7,827 nucleotides of DNA from Actinomycetota bacterium (GTDB taxonomy: Bacteria > Actinomycetota > Thermoleophilia > Gaiellales > Gaiellaceae), in the NCBI GenBank assembly GCA_013812265.1, contig JACCTQ010000016.1, forward strand, positions 1-7,827. Reading direction: 5' to 3'. Under the pieces are notes generated by a model. That model worked only from the letters and a program-made list of their open reading frames with translations, was not told where the DNA came from and did no database searches. The translations under genes and the position numbers were made by a program. This document shows, one piece after another, positions 1-7,241 of this stretch (its first letter is position 1; every line of letters starts with the position of its first letter).

Positions 1-3000
1 CGAAGACATCGATGCGCCCGTGCAGAAGAACCCCGTCGTGCTCGAAGGTGAACGGACGCTCGGAAACCGCCCCCGGAAGCGCGGCGACGCGGCGCGCAAG
101 GTCTGACTCGAGGTAGCCGGCGACGAACCCGCCGATGCGGGCGATCTCGTCATCCGAGGCCGCGGGATAGCGCGCCCGGACGGCATGCTCGAGCTCCATG
201 GCCTCAGGCGCCTGAGGAGCCCGCAAATTCAGGTGCTCGAGGATGCCGTGCACCGCGTCACCGATCTCGGTAGCGGCAAGGCCGCCTTTACGAGCAGCGA
301 CGCCGTTCGCCGCCACCGGATGGAGACCTGCGATGCGCTCGGAATAGAACCGGTACGAGCAGCGCTCGAACAGTGCGAGCGCGCTGTACGAGAGCCGGCG
401 TACAGGATTCGCGGGTGGGTGGGGGACCGGCGGAAACGGCGGCAGCCGAGGTGCTGGAAGCGGGAGCGAATCCGGCTCTCCGGCCGCGAACAGGGAGAGC
501 TGCCCGTACCCGTCTACACCATCGGTAGCAACCGGCTCGGGCTCCGGCTCGGCGCGAAAGCGGTCGACGCGAAGGACCAGGGTCGCTCCGTCGCGTTCAA
601 CCGGGACGGGCCCGGCGGCGTCCTCGAGCTCATCGGCCTCGAGGCGCCCGAGCACCCAGCCGATCGGCGTAGTCTCATCCGCCTTCCGCTCGCGGTCGTA
701 CGCCCCCGAGACGACGAGCCGGTCGATGGCACGTGTCATCGCGACGTAGTACAGGCGCCGCCGCTCCTCTTCCTCGGCCTGCCGCTCGGCGTCTTTGACC
801 GCCTGATAGTCGAAGGCGCCGCGGCGCTTGCCGGTCGCCGGGTCGGCCACCCGGAACCCGAACCGCCCGTCGGGCAGGCAGAGGATCTCGTCGCTGTCCG
901 GCCCGCGACGGTCCCGACCCGCATCGGCCACGACCACCACCTTGAACTCGAGACCCTTCGCCGAGTGGATGGTCAGCAGGCGCACCGCGTCGGCCCCCTC
1001 CTCCTCCGCGAGCGCCTCCAGCTCCTTCGCGCCGGCGGAATCGTGCTCGCGCACGAACCGCACGAAACCTTCGATGTCGGTCCCCCGCAGCTCTTCGTAC
1101 GAGCGTGCGAGCCGGGCGAGCTTGCGCAGGTTCGCGTACCGGCGTCGTCCGTCCCACTGCGCCAGCACCGCGAGGTCGTAGTCGTGCTCCGTCACGATCT
1201 GCTCGCACAGCCGCTCCAGCGAGACGGTGGCAGCGCCCGCCACAAGCCGGTCGTACCTCTGGCGGAAAGCCTGGAAGAGGCGCTCGTCGCGCGGGGAGAG
1301 GCCTTCCGGAAGCTCACGCTCGAGGCCCGTGAAAAGAGGTCGCTTCGGCGCGGCACGGCGCAGGAGCACGAACGCGTCGTTGGAGACGCCCACGAACGGA
1401 GAGGCGAGCACCGTCACCAGCGCCTCGTCGTCGTAGCGGTTCTGGAGCAGTCTCAGATACGCCAGCAAATCCACGACCTGCTGCTGCCCGAAGTACCCGC
1501 GGCCGGTGGCGCGGAATGTCGGTAGGCCGCGCGCTCGCAGTTCCTCCTCGTACAGCTCGGCGTCGGTGCCTGCGGCGAAGAGGAGGACGACTTCGCCGAG
1601 CTCTGCCTCCCCCGAGTCGACGAGCTCATGGACGCGGCACGCGATATGCCGGGCCTCCGCACGGCGCCAGTGCACGCCGCTCCCGTCGTAGCTCTTCTTG
1701 TCGGTGACCAGGAGTTCGACGGCGGGGCCGAAGGCAGGATCCGAGAACCGCCCGGCCGCCTCGAGCGGCTGGAACTGGTCGCCGAAGTCCGATGAGAAAA
1801 GGTGGTTGATGACGTCGAGCACCTCGGGCCGGGAGCGGTAGTTGTGGGTGAGGGCCAACACGCCCCCCGTCTGGGCCCGGCGCTCGCGGAACACCTCCAC
1901 GTCCGCGTGCCGGAACCCGTAGATGGACTGGAACTCGTCCCCCACGAAGAAAAGCTCCGCAGGGGCGTCAGGCGGCGGCGGAGCCAGGCGCTGCCCGGCG
2001 GGAGCGATCGCCGGCCAGGGGCGCGAGAGCAGGTCGACCAGTTCGCATTGGAGCCGATTGGTGTCCTGGAACTCGTCCACGAGAATCGAGCGGAAACGCC
2101 ATCGTTCCCGGTCTCGGATCGTCTCGTTCGTCCGCAGTAGGTCGCGCGCCTGCAGCTGGAGATCCTCGAAGTCGAGCGCGGACTCGGCCTCCTTCGCCGC
2201 TCGGTAGTGCTCTGCGAATCGCTGGAGCAGCTCCTGCAGGAGGTCGCGGTCTCGTGCGGCAACCTCGTTCAAGGCCGCCTGCTCCAGCGCACGCCGCGCT
2301 TCGTTGTAGGAGGCGAGGCGCTCGCCTCGTGCGGCGAAGTCGGATAGATCGAGAAGCTGCTCCGGCTCGGGCCGCTCGTCGACCAGGGCAAGCAGCCGTG
2401 CGACTCGCTCGACCTGGCGTTCCGGTGCCGCCGGGTCGCGCCCGACGCACCCTGCGGCTTCACGGAGGGCTCCGGTCGCCTCCGCGAGGCCGGCGCGCTC
2501 CCCGAGCACGAGCTCGAGCGGGCGACCGGCCGAGCGCAGCGTCTCGTAGACGCGCGTGAGCATCCTCCGCAAACCTGCCTTCCCGTACGTCGTGAGGAGA
2601 CCGAGCCGGGCCGGGTCGTCCCCGGCGCAGAACTCCGCCAGCGCCGCCTGGAACGCCTCTCCTCGGAGAATCCGCCCCTGGCTCTCGTCGAGCACGCGGA
2701 AGCGGGGATCGAGACCAGCTGCGAACGGATGTGCCTTCAGCAGCCGCAGACAGAAGCCATGGATGGTCGAGATCCATGCGCTGTCCAGCTCGCGTGCCAG
2801 ATCTTCGCGGCCGAGCTCGCCGAGCCGTTCGCGGATGCGAGCCCGCAGCTCGCCGGCGGCACGTTCGGTGTACGTGATCGCGAGCACCGAGTCCAATGAG
2901 AGCCCGCGGTCGCAGACCGCGCGCACGAAGCGCTCCACGAGCACCGTCGTCTTCCCGGTGCCGGCGCCCGCCGAGAGGAACACCACACCCGGCGCCTCGA

Positions 3001-3034
3001 TCGCGGCCAGCTGCTCGGGATTGGGTTGCGTCAC
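1..3034 (-). CDS. addA: AddA-like UvrD/RecB-family helicase-nuclease, C-terminus cut by window edge
   Basis: ATP-driven 3'-5' DNA helicase with a C-terminal nuclease, expected to pair with the AddB-like protein encoded just upstream in double-strand-break end resection. The frame is open for 1011 codons from GTG at 3034 and runs off position 1. Seen: Q-motif NPEQ (residues 5-8), Walker A AGAGTGKTT (22-30), motif Ia AITYTERAA (52-60), a TIHGFC segment typical of AddA/RecB, DEFQDTN (320-326), GDEFQSIYGFR (365-375), LTHNYRS (395-401), motif V TIHSAKGLEF (688-697) and motif VI YYVAMTR (762-768). An acidic then proline-rich linker (about 830-880) contains QLSLF (845-849). The PD-(D/E)XK domain follows, with C892, H929 (GDAVHGILE) and D1009 (GRID); the expected DYK lysine motif lies off the window. 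B. subtilis AddA is about 1230 residues; this one probably ends somewhat shorter. The alternative is an AdnA/AdnB-type subunit. The helicase-nuclease call is firm, the AddA name moderate. Confidence 0.88.
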   Translation of the reverse strand, partial: MTQPNPEQLAAIEAPGVVFLSAGAGTGKTTVLVERFVRAVCDRGLSLDSVLAITYTERAAGELRARIRERLGELGREDLARELDSAWISTIHGFCLRLLKAHPFAAGLDPRFRVLDESQGRILRGEAFQAALAEFCAGDDPARLGLLTTYGKAGLRRMLTRVYETLRSAGRPLELVLGERAGLAEATGALREAAGCVGRDPAAPERQVERVARLLALVDERPEPEQLLDLSDFAARGERLASYNEARRALEQAALNEVAARDRDLLQELLQRFAEHYRAAKEAESALDFEDLQLQARDLLRTNETIRDRERWRFRSILVDEFQDTNRLQCELVDLLSRPWPAIAPAGQRLAPPPPDAPAELFFVGDEFQSIYGFRHADVEVFRERRAQTGGVLALTHNYRSRPEVLDVINHLFSSDFGDQFQPLEAAGRFSDPAFGPAVELLVTDKKSYDGSGVHWRRAEARHIACRVHELVDSGEAELGEVVLLFAAGTDAELYEEELRARGLPTFRATGRGYFGQQQVVDLLAYLRLLQNRYDDEALVTVLASPFVGVSNDAFVLLRRAAPKRPLFTGLERELPEGLSPRDERLFQAFRQRYDRLVAGAATVSLERLCEQIVTEHDYDLAVLAQWDGRRRYANLRKLARLARSYEELRGTDIEGFVRFVREHDSAGAKELEALAEEEGADAVRLLTIHSAKGLEFKVVVVADAGRDRRGPDSDEILCLPDGRFGFRVADPATGKRRGAFDYQAVKDAERQAEEEERRRLYYVAMTRAIDRLVVSGAYDRERKADETTPIGWVLGRLEADELEDAAGPVPVERDGATLVLRVDRFRAEPEPEPVATDGVDGYGQLSLFAAGEPDSLPLPAPRLPPFPPVPHPPANPVRRLSYSALALFERCSYRFYSERIAGLHPVAANGVAARKGGLAATEIGDAVHGILEHLNLRAPQAPEAMELEHAVRARYPAASDDEIARIGGFVAGYLESDLARRVAALPGAVSERPFTFEHDGVLLHGRIDVF
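488..502 (-). other. Candidate sliding-clamp-binding motif QLSLF in the AddA-like linker
   Basis: Residues 845-849 of the AddA-like protein read QLSLF, an exact match to the bacterial beta-clamp-binding pentapeptide consensus QL[S/D]LF. It sits between the helicase core (last motif at 762-768) and the nuclease domain (C892 onward). The surrounding segment is rich in Glu-Pro, Gly and then Pro, so it is probably disordered and exposed, as expected for a working short linear motif. Clamp binding itself is inferred from the match and its location. Confidence 0.55.
3031..3034 (-). promoter_or_regulatory. GTGA stop/start overlap coupling the addB-like and addA-like genes
   Basis: On the minus strand the GTG start of the AddA-like gene (3034-3032) and the TGA stop of the AddB-like gene (3033-3031) share the four bases GTGA. 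The start is fixed because the next codons (T-Q-P-N-P-E-Q) lead directly into the helicase Q-motif and Walker A. Such overlaps usually mean translational coupling, which suits two subunits of one heterodimer made in equal amounts. Confidence 0.85.
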
Positions 3035-5967
3035 GCCCGTCTCACCCGGCACATCGACCACCTGTCGCACCAGCTCGGGCACGGAAAGCCGCCGAGCGGA
3101 TCGTGCTTGACGTCGCCCGACCGGATCCGCCCGACGAACGTCCGCGCGTGCTCCGCAGCTCGCTCGACCTGCCCCCAGAACTCCTCCTCGTCCCGGTAGT
3201 CGTTGGAGAAGAATCCCGGCACGCCGTCTTCACGCGCTCCGGCGCGCAGCAGACCGCGGGCGTGGCGCTCACCCGAGAGCGCCCGGTACAGGCCACCCAG
3301 CGGCTCGATCCCGATCAGGTCACGCAGCACCAGCATGTAGAGCGGGATCTGCAGCTTGACCTCTTCCTCGATCCGCGAGGCCGAGTGAGCGGTCTTGCCC
3401 GACTTGTAATCCTGGACGATGCCCCGCGCGCTGAAAGGGTCGACATCGATGCGGTCGATCTTCCCCGAGACGGAGAAACCACCGAGCTCGAGACCACGCT
3501 GCAGCTCCGGAGCCGCGCGCTCGGAGCCGAAGAGCACCTCGAAGCGGCGCGGAACGAGGGGAAGCTCGAGCGCCGCTTCCTGGCGCACGAACTGCTCGAG
3601 ATCGCGCCACACCCCATGCTCGAGCTCGCGCCGATCCAGCTCGTCGAGATCCAGGCGCACCTGGCCCGCGAGCGCGTCGTCGAGGCATTCGCGGAGAAAA
3701 ACGAGCGCTTCCGAGAGTTGACCGCTCTCCACCCGGTCGGAGTCGAGCCGCTTCGGCAGTCCGCTGAAGAACCTGTACAGCGTCGTGTGGATGATCTGGC
3801 CACGAAGGCGTGCGTCGACCTGAGGGTCGATTGTCTTCGGGTCGACCAGGCGGTCGAAAAGCCACATGGAGGAGCACGTGGCGAAGGTCTCGAGCTCCGT
3901 AACGGCGAACGTCTGTCGGCGTCGGAGCTCTTCCAGCACCGCACTGCCTGCCAGGCGAGTCGGGCGATCGAAAGCGGTGCGGGCCCGCTCGAGCTGACGG
4001 TCCCACCCGTTCGCCCGGGCTAGGGCCGCCGCCGAGCCGGCGTCGTCAACCGACAGTGCTGCAAGTGCGCGAAGTCGTTCCCGCTCGCTGGGAGCGGCTT
4101 CGAGGGGCCAGGTCAGCGCCGAGAGCCGGCGCCTTGTCGTCGCACGCTCCACCTCCGCCGGGGCGAAGCAGGCGCGCGCCTCGTGCCAGAACGGGCTTGC
4201 CTCCCGTGGCGCGCCCTCGTCCGATGCTGCCTCCCGGACGAGGTACAGCCGCCGCGAGGGCCGGGTGCAGGCGGTGTAGAAGAGGTAACGCTCGCGCGCG
4301 AGCGGATCGCTCCGGGAGAGCCGGCCTCGCGGCGAGCCCGCCTCCAGCTCACGACGAGCATCGTCGTCCAGGAACGGGCTGACGGGCGGCCGTCGCGGAA
4401 AGGTTCCTTCCTCGAGCCCGAGGACGAAGACGGCCTGAAAGCGCCGCGTCCGGGCTCGGAGCAGATCCACGATTGCCACGCGGCCCGGCGTTCCGGCGCG
4501 GGCGAGGCGCACGGTGGCACGCTCGAGGGCCGCGACGACGTCGTCGCGGCGAAGCTCGCCGCCGAGCACCTTCCACCGTTCGAGCTCGGCCAGCACATCG
4601 CCGACCGCTTCGTACACCCTGAGGTCGAGCTCGGGTGTTGCGCCGATCGGGGGCGCGTCCAGTCCATGTGCAGCCTTGAGCAGGGAGCGGACGAGCGCGC
4701 GAACCGCCCCGGTAGCCGGTCCCGTCGCCCTCAGGTCGTCCAGGAAGGGAATCGGCCGCCCGCGGAGCCGCACCGTCTCTTCCTCCACGCGGGCGGCATC
4801 GGCGACTGCGCGGCCGCGGAGACGGCCCTCCAGATAGTCCGCATGCCCTCGACTTAGGCCCGAGTACGGCGAGCGGAGGAAGGCGTAAAGATCACGCCGC
4901 TCGCCGTCCAGCCACGCGAAGCGAAGCAGGGACAGAAGAGCGAAACCGAGAGGTGTGCGAGCCAGGCCGAGACGCCCCTCGAGCGCGAAGGGGACCGAGA
5001 GCGTCGTGAACGCCGTCTCGATCGGTGAGCCGAACCGCTCGAGCGACGGACAAACCACACCGATCTCCTCGGCCGGCACACCCTCCCGGAGGAGCTCGAG
5101 GATGTCACGAGCGACGAGCTCCAGCACACCCCGCATGCCGGCGCCTTCGAGGAACCGGATCGCCCCGTCGATTGGCGGTGGTGAGGCTCGGGAAGCGCCG
5201 AAGAGCGTGCGCTCCAGGTGGGCCAGCGCCGGCTCTGCGAACTCACCGTAGGCAGGAGGAAGCTCCTCGATGCGCCCGGACGCGAGCGCAGCCAGATCGC
5301 CCGCCGTGCGCTCGAGCGAGGCGAAGGCGGCGCGTCCCGGCTCGTAGGGAAGCGACACGGTGACCTCGCTCCGGCCGGCTAGCGACTCGAGCAGCGCCCA
5401 TTGTGCTCCGGTCAGATCCTCGAAGCCGTAGGCCAGCACGGGCCTTCCGTCCCATGCGGCGAGCTCGCCTGCCACTCGATCAGCGGCGTATCGCCGCTCC
5501 AGTTCCCGATCCCACAAGCCGAGGCGGTCGAGCTCCCGGCGGTAGCCGAGGTACAGATCCTGCAGCTCGCCTTCGAGCTCCTGTGCCTCCACGAAACCGG
5601 ATTCGAGCTCGGCGATCGTGATTCCGAGCGCCTCGGCGAAACCGGGGAAGCGGGCAGATGCGCCGAGTCCTTGCAACGACGTCGAATCGACGACACGTCG
5701 CAGCACGAGTCTCCGCTGCGCCTCGGTCAGGACCTCCCGGTGCCCACCGTTCCCGCGCGCGAGCCGCTCGAAGAGGTCGTCGAACGTCCCGATCGTACCG
5801 CCGAAGAGCGCCGGGCTTTGTCGCAGCAGCTCACGTTCGACAGCCTCGACGTCCGACCGGTTGGGAACAATCAGCACCGGGTCGCGCTGGATGAGCGCGA
5901 GATACCGCTCGAGGAGCAGCGCCACCTTCCCCGCGTTGGCGGGGCCAACGAGCAACGTCAGCGGCAC
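3031..5967 (-). CDS. addB: AddB-like subunit: degenerate helicase fold plus Fe-S PD-(D/E)XK nuclease
   Basis: This 978-residue protein is the likely partner of the AddA-like helicase in end resection; in AddAB the AddB nuclease cuts the 5'-ended strand and its inactive motor reads Chi. Seen: an N-terminal P-loop-like segment GPANAGKV (8-15) with Val15 where Walker A needs Ser/Thr, no clear DEXX box, GLEEGTFP (517-524) and a motif-VI-like LFYTACTR (562-569). The nuclease domain has H727 (IIHTTLYRFF), D838 (GKIDRID), D853/K855 (QDYKSGK) and a following LQIPLY. Cysteines C698, C963, C967 and C973 match the layout of AddB iron-sulfur ligands, although the last three are spaced CX3CX5C rather than the CX2CX5C of B. 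subtilis AddB. It is shorter than B. subtilis AddB (about 1160 residues). An in-frame TAG 12 bases upstream limits the start to GTG at 5967. The family assignment is strong and the name addB moderate. Confidence 0.87.
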   Translation of the reverse strand: MPLTLLVGPANAGKVALLLERYLALIQRDPVLIVPNRSDVEAVERELLRQSPALFGGTIGTFDDLFERLARGNGGHREVLTEAQRRLVLRRVVDSTSLQGLGASARFPGFAEALGITIAELESGFVEAQELEGELQDLYLGYRRELDRLGLWDRELERRYAADRVAGELAAWDGRPVLAYGFEDLTGAQWALLESLAGRSEVTVSLPYEPGRAAFASLERTAGDLAALASGRIEELPPAYGEFAEPALAHLERTLFGASRASPPPIDGAIRFLEGAGMRGVLELVARDILELLREGVPAEEIGVVCPSLERFGSPIETAFTTLSVPFALEGRLGLARTPLGFALLSLLRFAWLDGERRDLYAFLRSPYSGLSRGHADYLEGRLRGRAVADAARVEEETVRLRGRPIPFLDDLRATGPATGAVRALVRSLLKAAHGLDAPPIGATPELDLRVYEAVGDVLAELERWKVLGGELRRDDVVAALERATVRLARAGTPGRVAIVDLLRARTRRFQAVFVLGLEEGTFPRRPPVSPFLDDDARRELEAGSPRGRLSRSDPLARERYLFYTACTRPSRRLYLVREAASDEGAPREASPFWHEARACFAPAEVERATTRRRLSALTWPLEAAPSERERLRALAALSVDDAGSAAALARANGWDRQLERARTAFDRPTRLAGSAVLEELRRRQTFAVTELETFATCSSMWLFDRLVDPKTIDPQVDARLRGQIIHTTLYRFFSGLPKRLDSDRVESGQLSEALVFLRECLDDALAGQVRLDLDELDRRELEHGVWRDLEQFVRQEAALELPLVPRRFEVLFGSERAAPELQRGLELGGFSVSGKIDRIDVDPFSARGIVQDYKSGKTAHSASRIEEEVKLQIPLYMLVLRDLIGIEPLGGLYRALSGERHARGLLRAGAREDGVPGFFSNDYRDEEEFWGQVERAAEHARTFVGRIRSGDVKHDPLGGFPCPSWCDRWSMCRVRRA

Positions 5968-5979
5968 CCACCCATCCTA
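5968..5979 (-). promoter_or_regulatory. Start region of the addB-like gene: Shine-Dalgarno AGGA or -10-like TAGGAT
   Basis: Reading the minus strand, the bases before the GTG start are TAGGATGGGTGG. AGGA lies eight bases before the start codon, a normal ribosome-binding position. The same bases include TAGGAT, which fits the loose -10 pattern TANNNT and would place the transcript start at or very near the GTG (leaderless). No good -35 box lies upstream of it. TAG is also the in-frame stop that fixes the start. I favour the ribosome-binding reading, but the sequence does not decide. Confidence 0.45.
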
Positions 5980-6041
5980 GTGACCGCGCTGGACGTCCCC
6001 GGGCGCGCTAGGGGCCTGATGGTTGATCGGAAATTGGCACA

Positions 6042-6054
6042 CCGTCGGGGACGG
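6042..6054. repeat. Small hairpin CCGTC-GGG-GACGG inside the inverted-repeat element
   Basis: A perfect five-base-pair stem with a three-base loop lies just inside the left arm of the larger repeat. By itself it is unremarkable in GC-rich DNA. Its place within the closed stem supports reading 6018-6180 as a branched structure. Confidence 0.5.
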
Positions 6055-6100
6055 CATCGACCAAGCCGGACGCCGCCCTCGTCCGCGGGCAAGGCAGGAT

Positions 6101-6114
6101 GCCCTGTCAAGGGC
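6101..6114. repeat. Small hairpin GCCCT-GTCA-AGGGC inside the inverted-repeat element
   Basis: A perfect five-base-pair stem with a four-base loop lies in the middle of the element. On the minus strand the loop side contains TTGACA. A competing short stem, GGCA/TGCC (6093-6096 with 6100-6103), overlaps it, so alternative folds are possible. Confidence 0.45.
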
Positions 6115-6182
6115 GAGGGCGAGGTACCGGCGCCGTGTCGAGGCCGCCACCCGGCCCGTGGGAATTTCCGATCAAGCATCTA

Positions 6183-7199
6183 CTACGCCGCCATCTGCGA
6201 GCGCCGTATTCGCCACGACCTGAGCAACGTCAGGAGCGCCTGCTCCTCGTCGTTCAGGCCGGTCTCGCGTGCCCGGACGACGCGGAGGTGGCGCGGCCGG
6301 AAGTCCTCGATGGTGCGCCTGTCCAGGTATTGCTCGACCACCGCCGGGCTGACGTACGAGGCGCGTGCGACGGCCGGCGTGTTGCCCAGTTTCTCGCCCA
6401 CTCTCCGCATGACGGCTGCGACCGCACGTTTGGCCTCGGCCTCGGTTTCCGGGACACCCAGCTCGGCGAAGGCAACCGCCGCGGCCAGAGTCCCTCCCCA
6501 GGTGCGGAAGTCCTTCGCCGTGAACTCGTCGCCGAGATGCTCGCGGACGTAGTCGTTCAGGCGCTTACCCGTGAGGCTGTACAGCTCGCCCTCCCACTCG
6601 TACCTGAAGAGCCGTCTGCCGCCCTTCACCGCCAGCAGCCGGCGGATTGCAGCCGCTAGCTCCGGATCGACGATCGCCGTCCGCACCATGACGCCGTGCT
6701 TGGCGCGGAAACCGAGCTTGATGCGGCTCCCGCGCACCTCGATGTGGCGCTTCGTCAACGTCGTGATGCCGAAGGTCTTCGAGGTCTGGGCGTACCGCTC
6801 GGAGCCGACACGGAACCACCCATGGTTGATCAGCCGGACCGCGAGCGCGCTGATCCGCTCGCGGTCGAGCTCGTCATGGGACATGTGCTCGGACATCCGC
6901 TGCCGGAGGTCGGGCAGGTGCTCGGCGAAGCGGATCAGCTTGTCGAACTTGGCTTGCTCCTGCTGCGCCCGGAAATCCGGATGGTAGAGGTACTGGCGCC
7001 GCCCGGCCGCGTCGACCCCCGTGGCCTGGAGCTTGGCCGCCGCCCGCGGCGAGATCCACACGTCCTTCCAGGCCGGAGGAATGACGAGCGACTGGATGCG
7101 CGCGAGTTTCACCGGGTCGGTGATGGGGTTCCCGTGCCCGTCGAGGTATTGGAATCGGCGGCGCGACCCAACCCGCCTCCATCCTCCGCGACGTGCCAT
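6183..7199 (-). CDS. topIB: Type IB DNA topoisomerase (poxvirus/Deinococcus-like)
   Basis: This 338-residue enzyme relaxes both positive and negative supercoils without ATP by forming a 3'-phosphotyrosyl link to one strand. The N-terminal domain carries the family signature (YLDGHGNPI at 18-26, IPPAWKDVWISP at 40-51, LQATGVDAAGRRQYLYH at 57-73). The catalytic domain keeps all five active-site residues: R130 (FRVGSERY), K167 (FRAKHGV), R232 (KDFRTWGG), N273 and Y282 (NTPAVARASY). Each falls seven residues before its Deinococcus TopIB counterpart, and the length matches (346 there), so the protein is complete. Start: ATG at 7199, with an in-frame TAG four codons upstream and no other usable start before the conserved region. 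No Shine-Dalgarno sequence precedes it, so initiation may be weak or leaderless. It is divergent from the dehydrogenase and lies 215 bases upstream of the addB-like gene on the same strand. Confidence 0.95.
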   Translation of the reverse strand: MARRGGWRRVGSRRRFQYLDGHGNPITDPVKLARIQSLVIPPAWKDVWISPRAAAKLQATGVDAAGRRQYLYHPDFRAQQEQAKFDKLIRFAEHLPDLRQRMSEHMSHDELDRERISALAVRLINHGWFRVGSERYAQTSKTFGITTLTKRHIEVRGSRIKLGFRAKHGVMVRTAIVDPELAAAIRRLLAVKGGRRLFRYEWEGELYSLTGKRLNDYVREHLGDEFTAKDFRTWGGTLAAAVAFAELGVPETEAEAKRAVAAVMRRVGEKLGNTPAVARASYVSPAVVEQYLDRRTIEDFRPRHLRVVRARETGLNDEEQALLTLLRSWRIRRSQMAA

Positions 7200-7241
7200 A
7201 CGGGCTGTCTAGCCGGACGGAGGGACACTTAATCCTCGCAG

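Larger units (their letters stand above)
6018..6180. repeat. Long inverted repeat (23-base arms, 20/23 paired) enclosing small hairpins
   Basis: The arms are 6018-6040 and 6158-6180. Read towards each other they match at 20 of 23 positions, with a perfect 13-base core TTGATCGGAAATT at 6023-6035 and its reverse complement at 6163-6175. The enclosed 117 bases contain at least two further perfect hairpins. The outer arm begins three bases past the topIB stop codon. Possible identities are a structured RNA or leader between topIB and addB, a small non-autonomous mobile element with terminal inverted repeats, or two opposed copies of a regulator site. No target-site duplication is visible at the outer edges. 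The repeat is certain; its role is unknown. Confidence 0.7.
5968..6182. other. 215-base intergenic gap between topIB and the addB-like gene
   Basis: No coding frame with recognisable content lies here. Most of the gap is occupied by the inverted-repeat element at 6018-6180. The remaining 50 bases (5968-6017) hold the addB-like start region and a GC-rich leader. A perfect TTGACA on the minus strand (6110-6105) has no -10-like hexamer at 16-18 bases, so I do not call a promoter there. No run of T follows any hairpin, so no canonical intrinsic terminator is seen. Confidence 0.6.

Noticed and set aside
185..1525. A 446-codon open frame on the plus strand
   Set aside because: It is the exact mirror frame of the AddA-like gene. 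The minus-strand reading has clear helicase and nuclease motifs; this one has no recognisable domain and an Arg/Leu/Val-heavy composition typical of GC-rich antisense frames.
1..3034. A frameshift or pseudogene in the AddA-like gene, because no complete ATG-started frame covers it
   Set aside because: Codon-by-codon reading from GTG at 3034 is open all the way to position 1 with all helicase motifs in order. The gene simply starts with GTG and leaves the window.
2896..4023. A 375-codon open frame on the plus strand
   Set aside because: It lies opposite the addB-like nuclease domain and crosses the gene junction. It has no domain signature.
6105..6110. Perfect TTGACA on the minus strand upstream of the addB-like gene
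   Set aside because: No TANNNT-like -10 hexamer lies at 16-18 bases; the bases there are CGCGGA-like. It is part of a small hairpin instead.
6018..6180. Calling the inverted repeat a MITE or insertion sequence outright
   Set aside because: No target-site duplication is visible at either edge and I cannot see other copies, so it is reported only as a structured repeat.
5968..6182. SOS (LexA) box controlling the addBA-like operon
   Set aside because: No GAAC-N4-GTTC-type palindrome is present in the gap or in the topIB-dehydrogenase spacer.
5401..6552. A 383-codon open frame on the plus strand spanning the topIB-addB gap
   Set aside because: It runs antisense through two well-supported genes and through the inverted repeat, with no recognisable domain or ribosome-binding site.
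7217..7224. GGAGG at 7219-7223 as the ribosome-binding site of the dehydrogenase gene
   Set aside because: It is more than 30 bases from the ATG and lies upstream of the likely -10 box, so it would not be in the transcript.
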